Part shown: in pieces, positions 26,201 to 33,841 of the stretch
Numbering within the stretch: position 1 is the stretch's first letter
Layout: the number at the start of each line of letters is the position of its first letter
Origin: an uncultured Verrucomicrobiota bacterium
GTDB lineage: Bacteria > Verrucomicrobiota > Verrucomicrobiia > Limisphaerales > CAIMTB01
Assembly: GCA_903844265.1 (NCBI GenBank)
Contig: CAIMTB010000049.1
Span: forward strand, 1 to 43,174
Direction of reading: 5' to 3'
Length of the DNA stretch: 43,174 nt
Notes under the pieces: model-generated
Seen by the model: the letters and a program-made list of their open reading frames with translations, nothing else
Told to the model about the DNA's origin: nothing
The model's database searches: none
Position numbers and translations under genes: made by a program

Positions 26201-28428
26201 AAGCGCTCGGCGATTCACTCAAGGGCGCCGTCGCCAAGGCCGTTTCGAAACTCTCCGACAAATCGCTCTCCGACGACGCCCGCGCGCAAATCGCGGTGAA
26301 CCTCCTCGGCGTCCGCCGCCTCGATGCCTCCATCGTCACGGCCGTCGCAACCCTCGTCGGCAGCGATGCCAGCGCCGGATTGCAGCGCCGGATCATCGAC
26401 GCCCTGGGAACGACCGCCGATCCCGCCGCGGGCGCCGCCATGCTCGCCGCGATGCCATCCCTCGATTTCGACCTGCGCGAGGCCGCCTTCGGTCAGCTGC
26501 TCAAGCGGGCCGACTGGTCCGCCTCCGTCGTCCAGGCCCTGGCCGACAGGAAGCTGGACCCGCGCCTGCTCGGCACCTCGAACCTCTATCGCCTTCGCAC
26601 GCACTCCGACAAGGCGGTTGCGGAACGCGCCGGCACGACCATCGACGAGCTCAAGGGCCCCGAGGAGAAGCAGAAGGACCAGCTCATCGCGAAGTTCCAG
26701 CCTGAGGTCGCGAAGCCGGGCGACGTCGCCAACGGCGCGAAGCTCTTCACCCAGAACTGCGCGGTCTGCCACAAGTTCAAGAACGAAGGCGCCGAGTTCG
26801 CCCCGAACCTCACCGGGATGGGCGCCCACGGAGCCGAGGAACTGATCGTCCACATCCTCGACCCGAACCGCATCGTCGAGCCCAACTTCGTCTCCGTCAG
26901 CATCGAGACGAAGGACGACCTCAGCTACGACGGCATCGTCCTGCGCGAGAACAACTCGGCCGTGGTCGTCCGCAACCAGACCGCCGAGACCGAGATTCGC
27001 AAGGACAACATCAAGACCCGCCGCTCCACCGGCCGCTCCCTGATGCCCGAGGGATTCGAGCAGCTCGGCGCGGTCGGCCTGCGCGACCTGCTCACATTCC
27101 TTTGCGTCGACGAACAGCGGTTCCGCATCCTCGACCTCCGCACGGCGTTCACCGCCAACACCACCCGCGGCATCTACATGACCGCGGACTCACGCGATGA
27201 ATCGCTGCGGTTCCGCAAGTGGGGAACGATCAAGCATCGCGATGTTCCCTTCGACATCGTCAGCACCACCCGCACACCGACCGGCAACAACGCCGTCGTT
27301 CTCCAGGGCGGCGACGGGATGTCCCGCAACTACCCGAAGGAAGTCTCCTTCAAGGTCGGCATGGCCGTGTCCCGGCTCCACTTCCTCGGCGGCGTCGCCG
27401 GCTGGGGCTATCCGCTCGGCGAAAAGGACAAGCCCGCCGCGAAAATCACGGTCCACTATGCCGGCGGCAAGACTGATGAATTCGTGCTGCGCAACGGTGT
27501 CGAGATCGCCGATTACATCTCCAAGATCGACGTTCCCGGCTCGGAAGCGCTCGAGAACCTCGACCAGTTGCTCCTGCAGGGACGTCAACTGCGCTACTTC
27601 AGCCGGACGCTCCCGAAGAAGGCCGTGGTCGAGAAGATCACCCTCTCGAGCTACGCCAATGAAGTCGCACCCACGTTCGTCTCCGTGACCGCCGAAATCG
27701 GCGATCTCCCGCCCGGCACCGCGGCTTCAGCGTCCAGCGCCGCGGCCGCAACCACCCCCAGGCCCGCGATCACAGTGAAGTGGGCTTCAGGCCTCAGGGT
27801 CCTCCTCATCGGCGGCGGCGCATCCCATGACTACCAGCGCTGGTTCAACCTCGCCGACGTCGCACTGCTGAATGGCACCGGCAAGATGTCCGCCGCCTAC
27901 CTCGAGCCACAGGATGTCTCGGTCGACTCCGTCCGCTCCGCCGACGTCCTGCTCATCAGCGCCAACAAAGCGTTCCCTGATGCCGCGGTGCGAAAGGCCA
28001 TCTTCGACCACGTCGAAGCCGGCAAGGGCCTCGTCATCCTGCATCCGGGCCTCTGGTACAACTGGCCGGACTGGCCGGAATTCAACAAGACACTCGCGGG
28101 CGGCGGGTCGCGCGGTCACGACCGACTCGGCGAGTTCGAGGTGGTGGTGAACGGCGGCGATCATCCCCTCACCCGGGGTGTGGCCGGCACGTTCAAGATC
28201 ACCGACGAACTGTATTGGTTCGAACCCGACACGACCGGAACCCCGGTGAAGGTGCTCGCCACCGCACAATCGGCGGCGAAGAAAACGGCGTTCGCGCAGG
28301 TCTTCGTCGTCGAGCATCCCAAGGCCCGCATCGCCGGCATCACCCTGGGCCATGATGGTCTGGCCCATTCGCTCGATGCCTACCAGACACTGCTCAAGAA
28401 TGCGGTGACCTGGGTCGCCGGAAAATAG
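23296..28428 (+). CDS. secreted PVC-type dehydrogenase/cytochrome c with ThuA domains at both ends
   Basis: A 1710-residue exported protein. A signal peptide ends near residue 29 (ALAPATARA). Residues about 30-265 are a ThuA-like (glutamine amidotransferase-fold) domain. About 285-700 is the PVC membrane-bound dehydrogenase propeller (MWVVETPEYPNGRD, SVLEDTNGDGIMDKKTVF, GADGALYVVDFYNQ-type repeats). About 700-1130 is a HEAT-like helical solenoid. A cytochrome c domain with haem motif CAVCH (Cys1155, Cys1158, His1159) and the PVC haem-binding region (NLTGMG, DPNRIVEPNF, RSLMPEGFEQL) follows. Residues about 1280-1460 are a beta domain, and about 1494-1710 a second ThuA-like domain (RVLLIGGGASHDYQRWF, GKGLVILHPGLWYNW). 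Periplasmic oxidation of a sugar or similar substrate, passing electrons to the haem, is inferred. A terminator follows. Confidence 0.9.
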   Translation: MQTIRRLFVRAFVALGLVLALAPATARAADPLRIFIRGGVKTHGPNQHDHPRFLGEWTKLLGERGLKVDGAMQFPSGPQLDAIDVLIIYAADGMKITGDDRAVFEKFIRRGGGVMVLHDGVVSGDQQEWCKQVIGGTWRWPDATLPKEKATKWLEGDVGIYFTDLDHPISRGLSNFDWKDEIYYDLDMAPDAGVLATSFHNVHIIAPQLWTYERTWSGGTAPYRAFVSLPGHEFDVFSTAQYRSILLRGIAWAGKRANVDEFCKPEELASLKYPPGGPKPASEAIKTFQLHPDFNLSLAADENVAEKIMSVDWDSRGRMWVVETPEYPNGRDINKNDAKITPWRIRDPEKYPLGSKESRPARDRISVLEDTNGDGIMDKKTVFYTGLELPTSLVFYKDGVIVSQAPDTLWIRDTDGDGKADKVEVLFTGWGTFDAHAVTSNLRWGPDGWIYGSVGYSSGEPHSPDGSRKFGRISAGLYRFRPDGSALEQYAAGSCNTWGCEVAPDGEIFFSTATCGEPILHVVMPEKIISRAGVPGMRAAKSIIEENKIFTPRHETRQPYLQIDWVGAFTAASGSTIYDGGAWPGKWQGPSWSFFLHEPTVWLTHHEFLDPTGVTYQGRREEGRKDTHFFTSTDYWFKPIHSQVGPDGALYVVDFYNQIAVHNDTRGPAHGARNAASRPDRNHEFTRVWRIQHKQAQVLPPFKLDARDAAGLVNMLDHPNGWVRTTANRLLSEGAGRTVIAAIETKANAAKTSYGRMQALWVLHNLGSDDNDLLLAAAGDDDLVVRKNAIRIAAESDHAGVEIPARLIRARLADPNPRARLLVFTALTTFTPSRDMADAVVEAWPTLKDKYLETAALAVSAGDPLLFLDAALDARDPAFLAGMVPHLARQVAQRQDAVLAAKAVALLASKPAATDALKALVLESLAANLKANVAPLADDALRAALKSLVASQATAGAALPLVARWNLTEALGDSLKGAVAKAVSKLSDKSLSDDARAQIAVNLLGVRRLDASIVTAVATLVGSDASAGLQRRIIDALGTTADPAAGAAMLAAMPSLDFDLREAAFGQLLKRADWSASVVQALADRKLDPRLLGTSNLYRLRTHSDKAVAERAGTTIDELKGPEEKQKDQLIAKFQPEVAKPGDVANGAKLFTQNCAVCHKFKNEGAEFAPNLTGMGAHGAEELIVHILDPNRIVEPNFVSVSIETKDDLSYDGIVLRENNSAVVVRNQTAETEIRKDNIKTRRSTGRSLMPEGFEQLGAVGLRDLLTFLCVDEQRFRILDLRTAFTANTTRGIYMTADSRDESLRFRKWGTIKHRDVPFDIVSTTRTPTGNNAVVLQGGDGMSRNYPKEVSFKVGMAVSRLHFLGGVAGWGYPLGEKDKPAAKITVHYAGGKTDEFVLRNGVEIADYISKIDVPGSEALENLDQLLLQGRQLRYFSRTLPKKAVVEKITLSSYANEVAPTFVSVTAEIGDLPPGTAASASSAAAATTPRPAITVKWASGLRVLLIGGGASHDYQRWFNLADVALLNGTGKMSAAYLEPQDVSVDSVRSADVLLISANKAFPDAAVRKAIFDHVEAGKGLVILHPGLWYNWPDWPEFNKTLAGGGSRGHDRLGEFEVVVNGGDHPLTRGVAGTFKITDELYWFEPDTTGTPVKVLATAQSAAKKTAFAQVFVVEHPKARIAGITLGHDGLAHSLDAYQTLLKNAVTWVAGK

Positions 28429-28451
28429 ACGACTCCTCGCATCAACCCACG

Positions 28452-28493
28452 GACCCGCGGCCGCTGGACACCAGCCCCGCGGGTCTTTTCTTT
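28452..28493 (+). terminator. rho-independent terminator after the ThuA/cytochrome gene
   Basis: GACCCGCGG at 28452-28460 pairs with CCGCGGGTC at 28477-28485 (9-base perfect stem). The 16-base loop contains its own GCTGG/CCAGC hairpin. TTTTCTTT follows at once, a canonical U-tract. The stem lies 24 bases after the stop at 28428. Confidence 0.85.
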
Positions 28494-28554
28494 GCGGTTC
28501 ACCGTCCCGACCCCATCCAAGGCGGTGGCAAGCCTCCACACAATCGCCCGACGC

Positions 28555-31500
28555 TCACCTCGCCGCCGCGTCGACCACGCGCAACTCGACATCCGCCCAG
28601 TACCCGAATTCCCACGCCCAGTCGTTCGCCGCGTTCTCGAGACGCAGCGCGACTTTGTGGCCTGCAAATTCCTTGAGATCGACAACCACGGTTCGCCACC
28701 GATCTCCGCCATGCCCGATGATCTCGTCCTTCATGACGCGGCCATCGACCCGAACCCGCAGCTGCCAATCCCCCTGATCGTGCGCAGCCACCGCGAAGCG
28801 CAACGTCATGGCCCTGTCCTTCGGCAGCTCGACCACCCGCTCCAACGCCGCAGGAGTGACGCGGTCCGGAAACGGATGCGTCATGAGCACATTCGCGCGG
28901 CCCAGATGTTCCGGAAGCTTCCGTGGTGATCCCTGGAAATCCGGGGCGACGACCTTCCACTCCGGATTCCACAACGCAACGGACTCACGGTCCGTCGACG
29001 CCGCACCCTGCGCTGCGGCTTCCGCACTGGCGTGTCCGCCCACGCTCCCAAGACGCTCCCTCTTCGCAGGAGTCAGCGGGCCCTCCTGCGGCGGCGAGAG
29101 GACGAACCAGATCAGATTTCGGAGATCGGCATCCGGCATTTGCTCGAGGCCCTCGGGCATGACGGAACTCTCCAGGACCCGCTGGCTCTTCACGTCGGAC
29201 CTGGCCACCACCTCCTCCTTCCCGCCCTGCAGGAGAAGGCGCACACGGGCGTCGGTGTTCTCCATGAGCCGGCCCGCGATGACGCGGTCGTCGCGCGTCT
29301 CCACTTCGACCTGCTCGTAACCCGCACCGATGACCTGGTTCGGATCCACGACATTCCACAACAACGCGTCGAGCGAAGACCGGCCGACGCCGGTGAGATC
29401 GGGTCCAACCCCTTCGCCTTCGCCGTGAAGCTTGTGGCAGACGAGGCAGGTCTTCTTCGCGACCTCATGCCCCGCGGCAATGTCGGGTTCTCCGAGCAGA
29501 ACCATCCTGCGCTTCGACACGAGCAACGCGGCCTTGTCGGCACCCGATTCGCGGAATCGCCCGATGACAGACTTGGATTCCTCACGGATGTAGTCGTCCT
29601 TGTGCTGCACCAATCCGCGGATCACGGGCGCCCCGAAATCACTGGCGGAGATCGCCCCGCCCCGAACCTGCGCGAGCAGCGCGAGGGCCCAACGGCGACG
29701 CGATGAAAGTGTCGATGCCGCCGCACGACGCGCCGCCGGCGACATCCCCTTCCAGCGAGGCAGCATCTTCTCGGGAACATCGTCGCCGCCGATCTCGCCG
29801 AGCGCCGCGAGCGCCTCGAGCTGCACAGCCTCCGGAACGTCTTCGCTCAGGAGCTGGAGCATCGCGTCCCGCGTCGCCGCGCTCCGTCCCTTTCGAACCG
29901 TCTGCACCGCGCGGACGCGCTGCTCGACGGCGGCCTTCGGATCCAGAGCCTGTCCGAGGACCACGTTCATCGCGGTCGCGTCACCCCAGAGCGCCCCAAG
30001 TTTTTCGCCGCGTGCGGTGAGCGAGGCATTGCCGGTCGAGGTGAGTTTCGCGATGAACGGGCCGACCGGCCGGCCCGGCAACGACGCCTTCCCTTCCTGG
30101 CCCTTGATCAATCCGTCGAGTGCCGCCTCGGCCAGGGCCGGACTGAGCGGAATCACTTTCTCCACAAATTCCACCGCGCGATCCACCGACTCGGCATCGC
30201 CCAAATCACAGAGGCGCCGCAGGGTCTTGCCTGCGAGGATCCCGGCCAGTGGCAGGTGCGAGGGTCCCTTCTCCGCAAGCCACGAAAGCACCGACCCGCT
30301 CTCCGCCGCAGCCACCGGCTCCACCGCCTCCCAGATCATGAACGGCAACACCGGATCCCGGGCGTCCGAGGATGCTGCAATCAGCGCCTCCAGCGTCGGC
30401 CCGAGATCCACGCCCTGCCTCAGCGGCGGAGAGTCCACGGTCAATTGGCCCGAGACGAACTGCCGGCAGGCGACCGCCACGGAGAGCCGGACCGCCGCCT
30501 CCCTGTCCGCGCCGAGTTTCGCGAGCAACGACAGTTCCGCTTCACTGCCCACCTGCCGTTCACCGATCAACCGCGCAGCACACGAACGGAGCAACGGCTC
30601 GGCGTCCACCGCCGCCTTCGCCAGGATTTCATCCGTAATCTGCCCGGAGCCATGCAGCGTCCACAAGGCTGCCAGCCGCGCCGTTGAAGGCGTTGCGAGG
30701 AGCTTTCCACCGAGCGAACCCACCGGCAGAGGGCCATCCGGAACGCCTGACGCAAACAACTTCTCCAACGCGCCGCGAACCGCCGGCTCCCGCCGCTCGT
30801 TCAACAAGCGCTGCGCCGTCCGCCGCTGCCAGGCGTTGGGATGGGCGAGGAGACGCACGAGATCCGCGCCGGTCAGCTTCGCGAGGTCCATTTTGGGGTC
30901 GGGTCGTGAGGGCACAGGTTTGCCCTTTTCCTTTCCCGTGTAGACCACGCGCCAGATGCGGCCGAGCTCGCGATCAACCCCCGCCGGGTCGGCGTTCGCG
31001 TTCTGGTAACAGGGGTAGCGATCGTACCAGTCCATGATCCACACCGCGCCGTCAGGCCCGACCTGGATGCTGACCGGCATGAACCAACCGTCGTTGGCGC
31101 GGACGAGGTCGCGAAAGCGGGACCCGGTGAACGACGAGCCGTTCGGAGTGAGGCGATCCTGGTGGATCGCGTTGTCGTGGATGTTTCCCTGGAGGATCGT
31201 TCCCTCGTTTTCCGCGGGGAACAGATCGCCCTGATAGACCTGGATGCCCGCGTAGGCCGCCATGTGGTGCTTGTGATCGTTGATGGAATGCAACGACTCA
31301 TAGGCGTACGGATTCGGCGGCGACCCCGCCTGACGATCATAGATCCCACCCGGCACCAGATGGAACAGGTGCTCGATCACGCAGGCACTGACATAGGCGT
31401 TGCCCGCGGCATCGAAATCGACGCCCCACGGATTGCTCGTCCCCTCGGCATAGACCTCGAAGCGCCTCGTCTGCGGGTGCATCCGCGCAACGCCCGCGGT

Positions 31501-32193
31501 GAGCAACACCGGCGCTTCGCCCCCTGCAGCCCCGGGGTTCCGGACACTCGAGCGCGTGAACACGCCGTGCGTCATGTACAACTGCCCGTCCGGCCCCCAC
31601 GTGAATCCGTTCAGCAACTCATGCCGGTCTTCCAGGCCAAAACCGGTCTTCACCACCTCGCGCGTGTCGGCGCGATCGTCGCCATCCGTGTCGCGAAGAA
31701 ACAACAGGTCCGGAGCCTGGCCCACATAGGCACCGCCCTGGCCAAGCACGATGCCGGTCGCGAGATTCAGCCCGTCGGCCCAGATATGAACCTTGTCCGC
31801 GCGGCCGTCGCCATCCGTGTCCTCCAGGATCTTGATGCGGTCGCGCGGCTTCGCTCCGGGCTTCGCACCAAGCGGGTACTCGTAGAGCTCCACGACCCAC
31901 AACCGCCCGCGATCGTCCCAACTCATCGCGACCGGGTTGACCACTTCCGGCTCGCTCGCGAAAAGTCGGATCTCGAATCCCTCAGGGAGCGTGAATCGGC
32001 GCAGCGCGTCGTCGGGTGAGAGGGCCGGCGTCAGCGCCGGCACATGCTGCCCGGATAGCTGCTGACCGATCGGCGCGTTGGTGTAGACCGGGAAACCCAG
32101 ATCCTTGCGCTGCGGGTGATAGTCGGCGGCCCCCAGCTGAAAACCGGATGCCGCGAGTACAATCGGGAGGACAAGGCGTGAACGGGCGGACAT
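28555..32193 (-). CDS. secreted PVC-type membrane-bound dehydrogenase with HEAT repeats and cytochrome c
   Basis: A 1212-residue exported protein, convergent with its relative upstream. A short signal peptide (LVLPIVLAASGFQLGA) is followed by a PVC dehydrogenase propeller at about 60-430 (RLWVVELYEYPLGAK, KILEDTDGDGRADKV, FLRDTDGDDRADT repeats; GPDGAVWIMDWYDRYPCYQN), a HEAT-like solenoid at about 440-880, a cytochrome c domain with haem motif CLVCH (Cys916, Cys919, His920) and PDLTGVG, the haem-binding domain (DPNQVIGAGYEQVEVETRDDRV, SVMPEGLEQMPDADLRNL) and a C-terminal beta-sandwich of about 150 residues. Unlike 23296-28428 it has no ThuA domain. The predicted role is a periplasmic, haem-linked oxidation of an unknown substrate. 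Confidence 0.92.
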   Translation of the reverse strand: MSARSRLVLPIVLAASGFQLGAADYHPQRKDLGFPVYTNAPIGQQLSGQHVPALTPALSPDDALRRFTLPEGFEIRLFASEPEVVNPVAMSWDDRGRLWVVELYEYPLGAKPGAKPRDRIKILEDTDGDGRADKVHIWADGLNLATGIVLGQGGAYVGQAPDLLFLRDTDGDDRADTREVVKTGFGLEDRHELLNGFTWGPDGQLYMTHGVFTRSSVRNPGAAGGEAPVLLTAGVARMHPQTRRFEVYAEGTSNPWGVDFDAAGNAYVSACVIEHLFHLVPGGIYDRQAGSPPNPYAYESLHSINDHKHHMAAYAGIQVYQGDLFPAENEGTILQGNIHDNAIHQDRLTPNGSSFTGSRFRDLVRANDGWFMPVSIQVGPDGAVWIMDWYDRYPCYQNANADPAGVDRELGRIWRVVYTGKEKGKPVPSRPDPKMDLAKLTGADLVRLLAHPNAWQRRTAQRLLNERREPAVRGALEKLFASGVPDGPLPVGSLGGKLLATPSTARLAALWTLHGSGQITDEILAKAAVDAEPLLRSCAARLIGERQVGSEAELSLLAKLGADREAAVRLSVAVACRQFVSGQLTVDSPPLRQGVDLGPTLEALIAASSDARDPVLPFMIWEAVEPVAAAESGSVLSWLAEKGPSHLPLAGILAGKTLRRLCDLGDAESVDRAVEFVEKVIPLSPALAEAALDGLIKGQEGKASLPGRPVGPFIAKLTSTGNASLTARGEKLGALWGDATAMNVVLGQALDPKAAVEQRVRAVQTVRKGRSAATRDAMLQLLSEDVPEAVQLEALAALGEIGGDDVPEKMLPRWKGMSPAARRAAASTLSSRRRWALALLAQVRGGAISASDFGAPVIRGLVQHKDDYIREESKSVIGRFRESGADKAALLVSKRRMVLLGEPDIAAGHEVAKKTCLVCHKLHGEGEGVGPDLTGVGRSSLDALLWNVVDPNQVIGAGYEQVEVETRDDRVIAGRLMENTDARVRLLLQGGKEEVVARSDVKSQRVLESSVMPEGLEQMPDADLRNLIWFVLSPPQEGPLTPAKRERLGSVGGHASAEAAAQGAASTDRESVALWNPEWKVVAPDFQGSPRKLPEHLGRANVLMTHPFPDRVTPAALERVVELPKDRAMTLRFAVAAHDQGDWQLRVRVDGRVMKDEIIGHGGDRWRTVVVDLKEFAGHKVALRLENAANDWAWEFGYWADVELRVVDAAAR

Positions 32194-32233
32194 GCGACGA
32201 GGCTAGCGGGATCGAAGAGCGAGTGAAGCGGGG

Positions 32234-32264
32234 AAAACAAAAAGGCGCCCGAAAGCCGGGCGCC
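32234..32264 (-). terminator. rho-independent terminator after the rhodanese gene
   Basis: Read on the minus strand: GGCGCCCG, loop GCTTT, CGGGCGCC (plus-strand 32244-32264), then TTTTTGTTTT. It lies 35 bases after the rhodanese stop and separates it from the dehydrogenase gene downstream. Confidence 0.85.
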
Positions 32265-32298
32265 GCCGTCGAAGGAACCGGTCAGGGCAGGACAGGAC

Positions 32299-32700
32299 TC
32301 AGCTCTTCTTTTGCTTGCGGGCCTTCTCGGTCTTCAGGCCGGCCTCGACCCAACCCGAGATCCCGGCGGACATGTGTTTCACGTTCTTATACCCGAGCTG
32401 TGTCGCGGCCTTGGCCGCGGCCTGGTAGGCATTGCACTTCGGCCCGCCGCAGTAGGCAATGATCAGCGAGTCCTTGTCGGCCGGCAGGGATTTCGCGAGT
32501 TCCTTCTCGATCACGTCGAAGTCCAGCGCACCAGGAACATGACGCTTGGCATAACTGGCGGAGCCGTTGACGTCGATGACGGTGGCGCCCTTGGCCTTCA
32601 CGAGGGCTTTCACCTCGGAGACACTGATGTCGGGAAAATCACCCGCGAAGGAGGAGGCGGCAAGGAATACGGAAGCAAGGCATGCTAGGATTCTTTTCAT
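32299..32700 (-). CDS. secreted single-domain rhodanese
   Basis: A 133-residue protein with a signal peptide (MKRILACLASVFLAASSFAG) and one rhodanese domain: VSEVKALVKAKGATVIDVNG, AKRHVPGALDF, and the catalytic loop YCGGPKCNAYQAA with nucleophile Cys84 and a second cysteine at 89. Rhodaneses transfer sulfane sulfur between thiols or carry it to partners; here the site is periplasmic. A Lys-rich tail (ARKQKKS) ends the protein. It appears to be a single-gene unit: a terminator follows, and a candidate promoter with a 13-base direct repeat lies upstream. Confidence 0.9.
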   Translation of the reverse strand: MKRILACLASVFLAASSFAGDFPDISVSEVKALVKAKGATVIDVNGSASYAKRHVPGALDFDVIEKELAKSLPADKDSLIIAYCGGPKCNAYQAAAKAATQLGYKNVKHMSAGISGWVEAGLKTEKARKQKKS

Positions 32701-32715
32701 ATGTTTGACGTGGAG

Positions 32716-32743
32716 GAGATAGCCGCAAAACGACGCGGCGCAA
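32716..32743 (-). promoter_or_regulatory. candidate promoter of the rhodanese gene
   Basis: On the minus strand, TTGCGC (plus 32738-32743), a 16-base spacer and TATCTC (plus 32716-32721), 15 bases before the ATG at 32700. The match to consensus is partial. The 13-base direct repeat lies immediately upstream of the -35 element. Confidence 0.35.
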
Positions 32744-32746
32744 GTA

Positions 32747-32774
32747 TCGATCAGCTATTTGTCGATCAGCTATT
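32747..32774. repeat. 13-base direct repeat upstream of the rhodanese gene
   Basis: TCGATCAGCTATT occurs at 32747-32759 and again at 32762-32774 (period 15). The second copy overlaps the ubiX stop codon. It could be an operator for the rhodanese promoter or a small tandem duplication. Confidence 0.6.
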
Positions 32775-33330
32775 ACTCCGCATCCTCCTGCCATCGGGCC
32801 TGAAGTCCATGGGCCACGCCCATGTGGTCAAGAACTCGCGCCACCACCGTGTCGACGAGGGCCTCGATGGTCTGCGGCCGGGAATAGAACGACGGATTCG
32901 CCGGCAGTATCGTGGCCCCCGCAAGGAACAGGAGTTCGAGATTACGGATGTGGACCAGGTTCAACGGCGCCTCGCGCGGCACGAGGATGAGTTTGCGCCG
33001 CTCCTTGAGCATGACGTCAGCGGCACGAAGCAGAAGGTCGTCGCTCAACCCGTGCGCGATGCGACCCAACGTGCCCATGGAACAGGGAATCACCGCCATC
33101 GCGTCGAAGGCATTCGACCCACTCGCAAACGGCGCCTGCATGCTGCGATGATTGTGGCTCACCACCCCGGGCCGGAGCTTCAACCCGTCCGGCAATTCCT
33201 CCTGCATCACCACCGGCGCGTACCGGCTGAGGACGACATGGACTTCGTGCTCTGCAGGATCCAACGCATCGAGGAGCCGCTGCGCGTAGATCGCGCCGCT
33301 CGCACCCGTGATCGCAACGACGAATCTCAT
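32773..33330 (-). CDS. ubiX: UbiX-family flavin prenyltransferase
   Basis: A 185-residue flavoprotein that attaches dimethylallyl to FMN to make prenylated FMN, the cofactor of UbiD decarboxylases in quinone synthesis. It shows the N-terminal FMN-binding VAITGASGAIYAQRLLDAL, the conserved SMQAPFASGSNAFDAMAVIPCSMGTLGRIAHGLSDDLLLRAADV block, and KLILVPREAPLNLVHIRNL. Length and motifs match the family. No ubiD homologue lies within the window. It is followed downstream by the rhodanese gene on the same strand (72-base gap). Confidence 0.95.
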   Translation of the reverse strand: MRFVVAITGASGAIYAQRLLDALDPAEHEVHVVLSRYAPVVMQEELPDGLKLRPGVVSHNHRSMQAPFASGSNAFDAMAVIPCSMGTLGRIAHGLSDDLLLRAADVMLKERRKLILVPREAPLNLVHIRNLELLFLAGATILPANPSFYSRPQTIEALVDTVVARVLDHMGVAHGLQARWQEDAE

Positions 33331-33430
33331 TCTGGCGACCGACTATGGAGAACCCCAGCGCCCGTCGCAAGTCGCCCTCCTTCGACGAGTTGTCGGTGCG
33401 CGGCCTCTCCGAGGGCGCCGTGCCTGGGTG

Positions 33431-33475
33431 CGTCCGCAAAGGACGACGCGCAGGGCAGTGCGCGCCCTACCGTCC
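33431..33475. repeat. overlapping hairpins in the ubiX/emfourin spacer
   Basis: CGTCC (33431-33435) can pair with GGACG (33441-33445), which can instead pair with CGTCC at 33471-33475 around an inner AGGGC/GCCCT stem (33452-33468). The 181-base spacer otherwise contains no gene. The composition suggests a terminator for the protease/inhibitor unit or a REP-like element. Confidence 0.35.
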
Positions 33476-33511
33476 CTCTGTGAATGCGCCGGGCTTCTGG
33501 CGTGGGAAGGC

Positions 33512-33841
33512 TCAATCAGGAGAGCCATGGTCCATGACGAATTCCGCGACCCGACGCACCACGTCCGGACCCTGACCGCTGTCGAAGGCCACGAAACGCT
33601 CCAGCACACCCGCACCCACGCGAAGCCGGTGATGGAAATCGGATGACCTGGGATGCGGGGCCCTGAAGGCAGCGCCCCAGGCGGTGTCGGGAATGGCCGC
33701 AAGATCCCGGCGAAGAATCTCGGCTTCGGCCGGCATCAAACGCGACCAATCGACGGTCAACAATTCCGGTCCGGTCGGAGCCGCGAAGCCTCCCACCGTT
33801 TCCAGGATCACCGTTATTTCAGGACTTTGACGGATTTCCAT
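33512..33841 (-). CDS. emfourin-like M4 metalloprotease inhibitor
   Basis: A 109-residue protein with no signal peptide, resembling the protealysin inhibitor emfourin: ITVILETVGGFAAPTGPELLTVDWSRLMPAEAEILRRDLAAIPDTA, then a strand-rich middle (SSDFHHRLRVGAGV) and VVRRVAEFVMDHG at the end. Emfourin blocks the active site of protealysin-like M4 enzymes and is usually encoded beside them. The ATG at 33841 lies inside the last codons of the protease gene, a 28-base overlap in another frame, so the two are almost certainly co-expressed. The longer open frame to 33979 would overlap the protease for its whole extra length and is rejected. Confidence 0.85.
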   Translation of the reverse strand: MEIRQSPEITVILETVGGFAAPTGPELLTVDWSRLMPAEAEILRRDLAAIPDTAWGAAFRAPHPRSSDFHHRLRVGAGVLERFVAFDSGQGPDVVRRVAEFVMDHGSPD

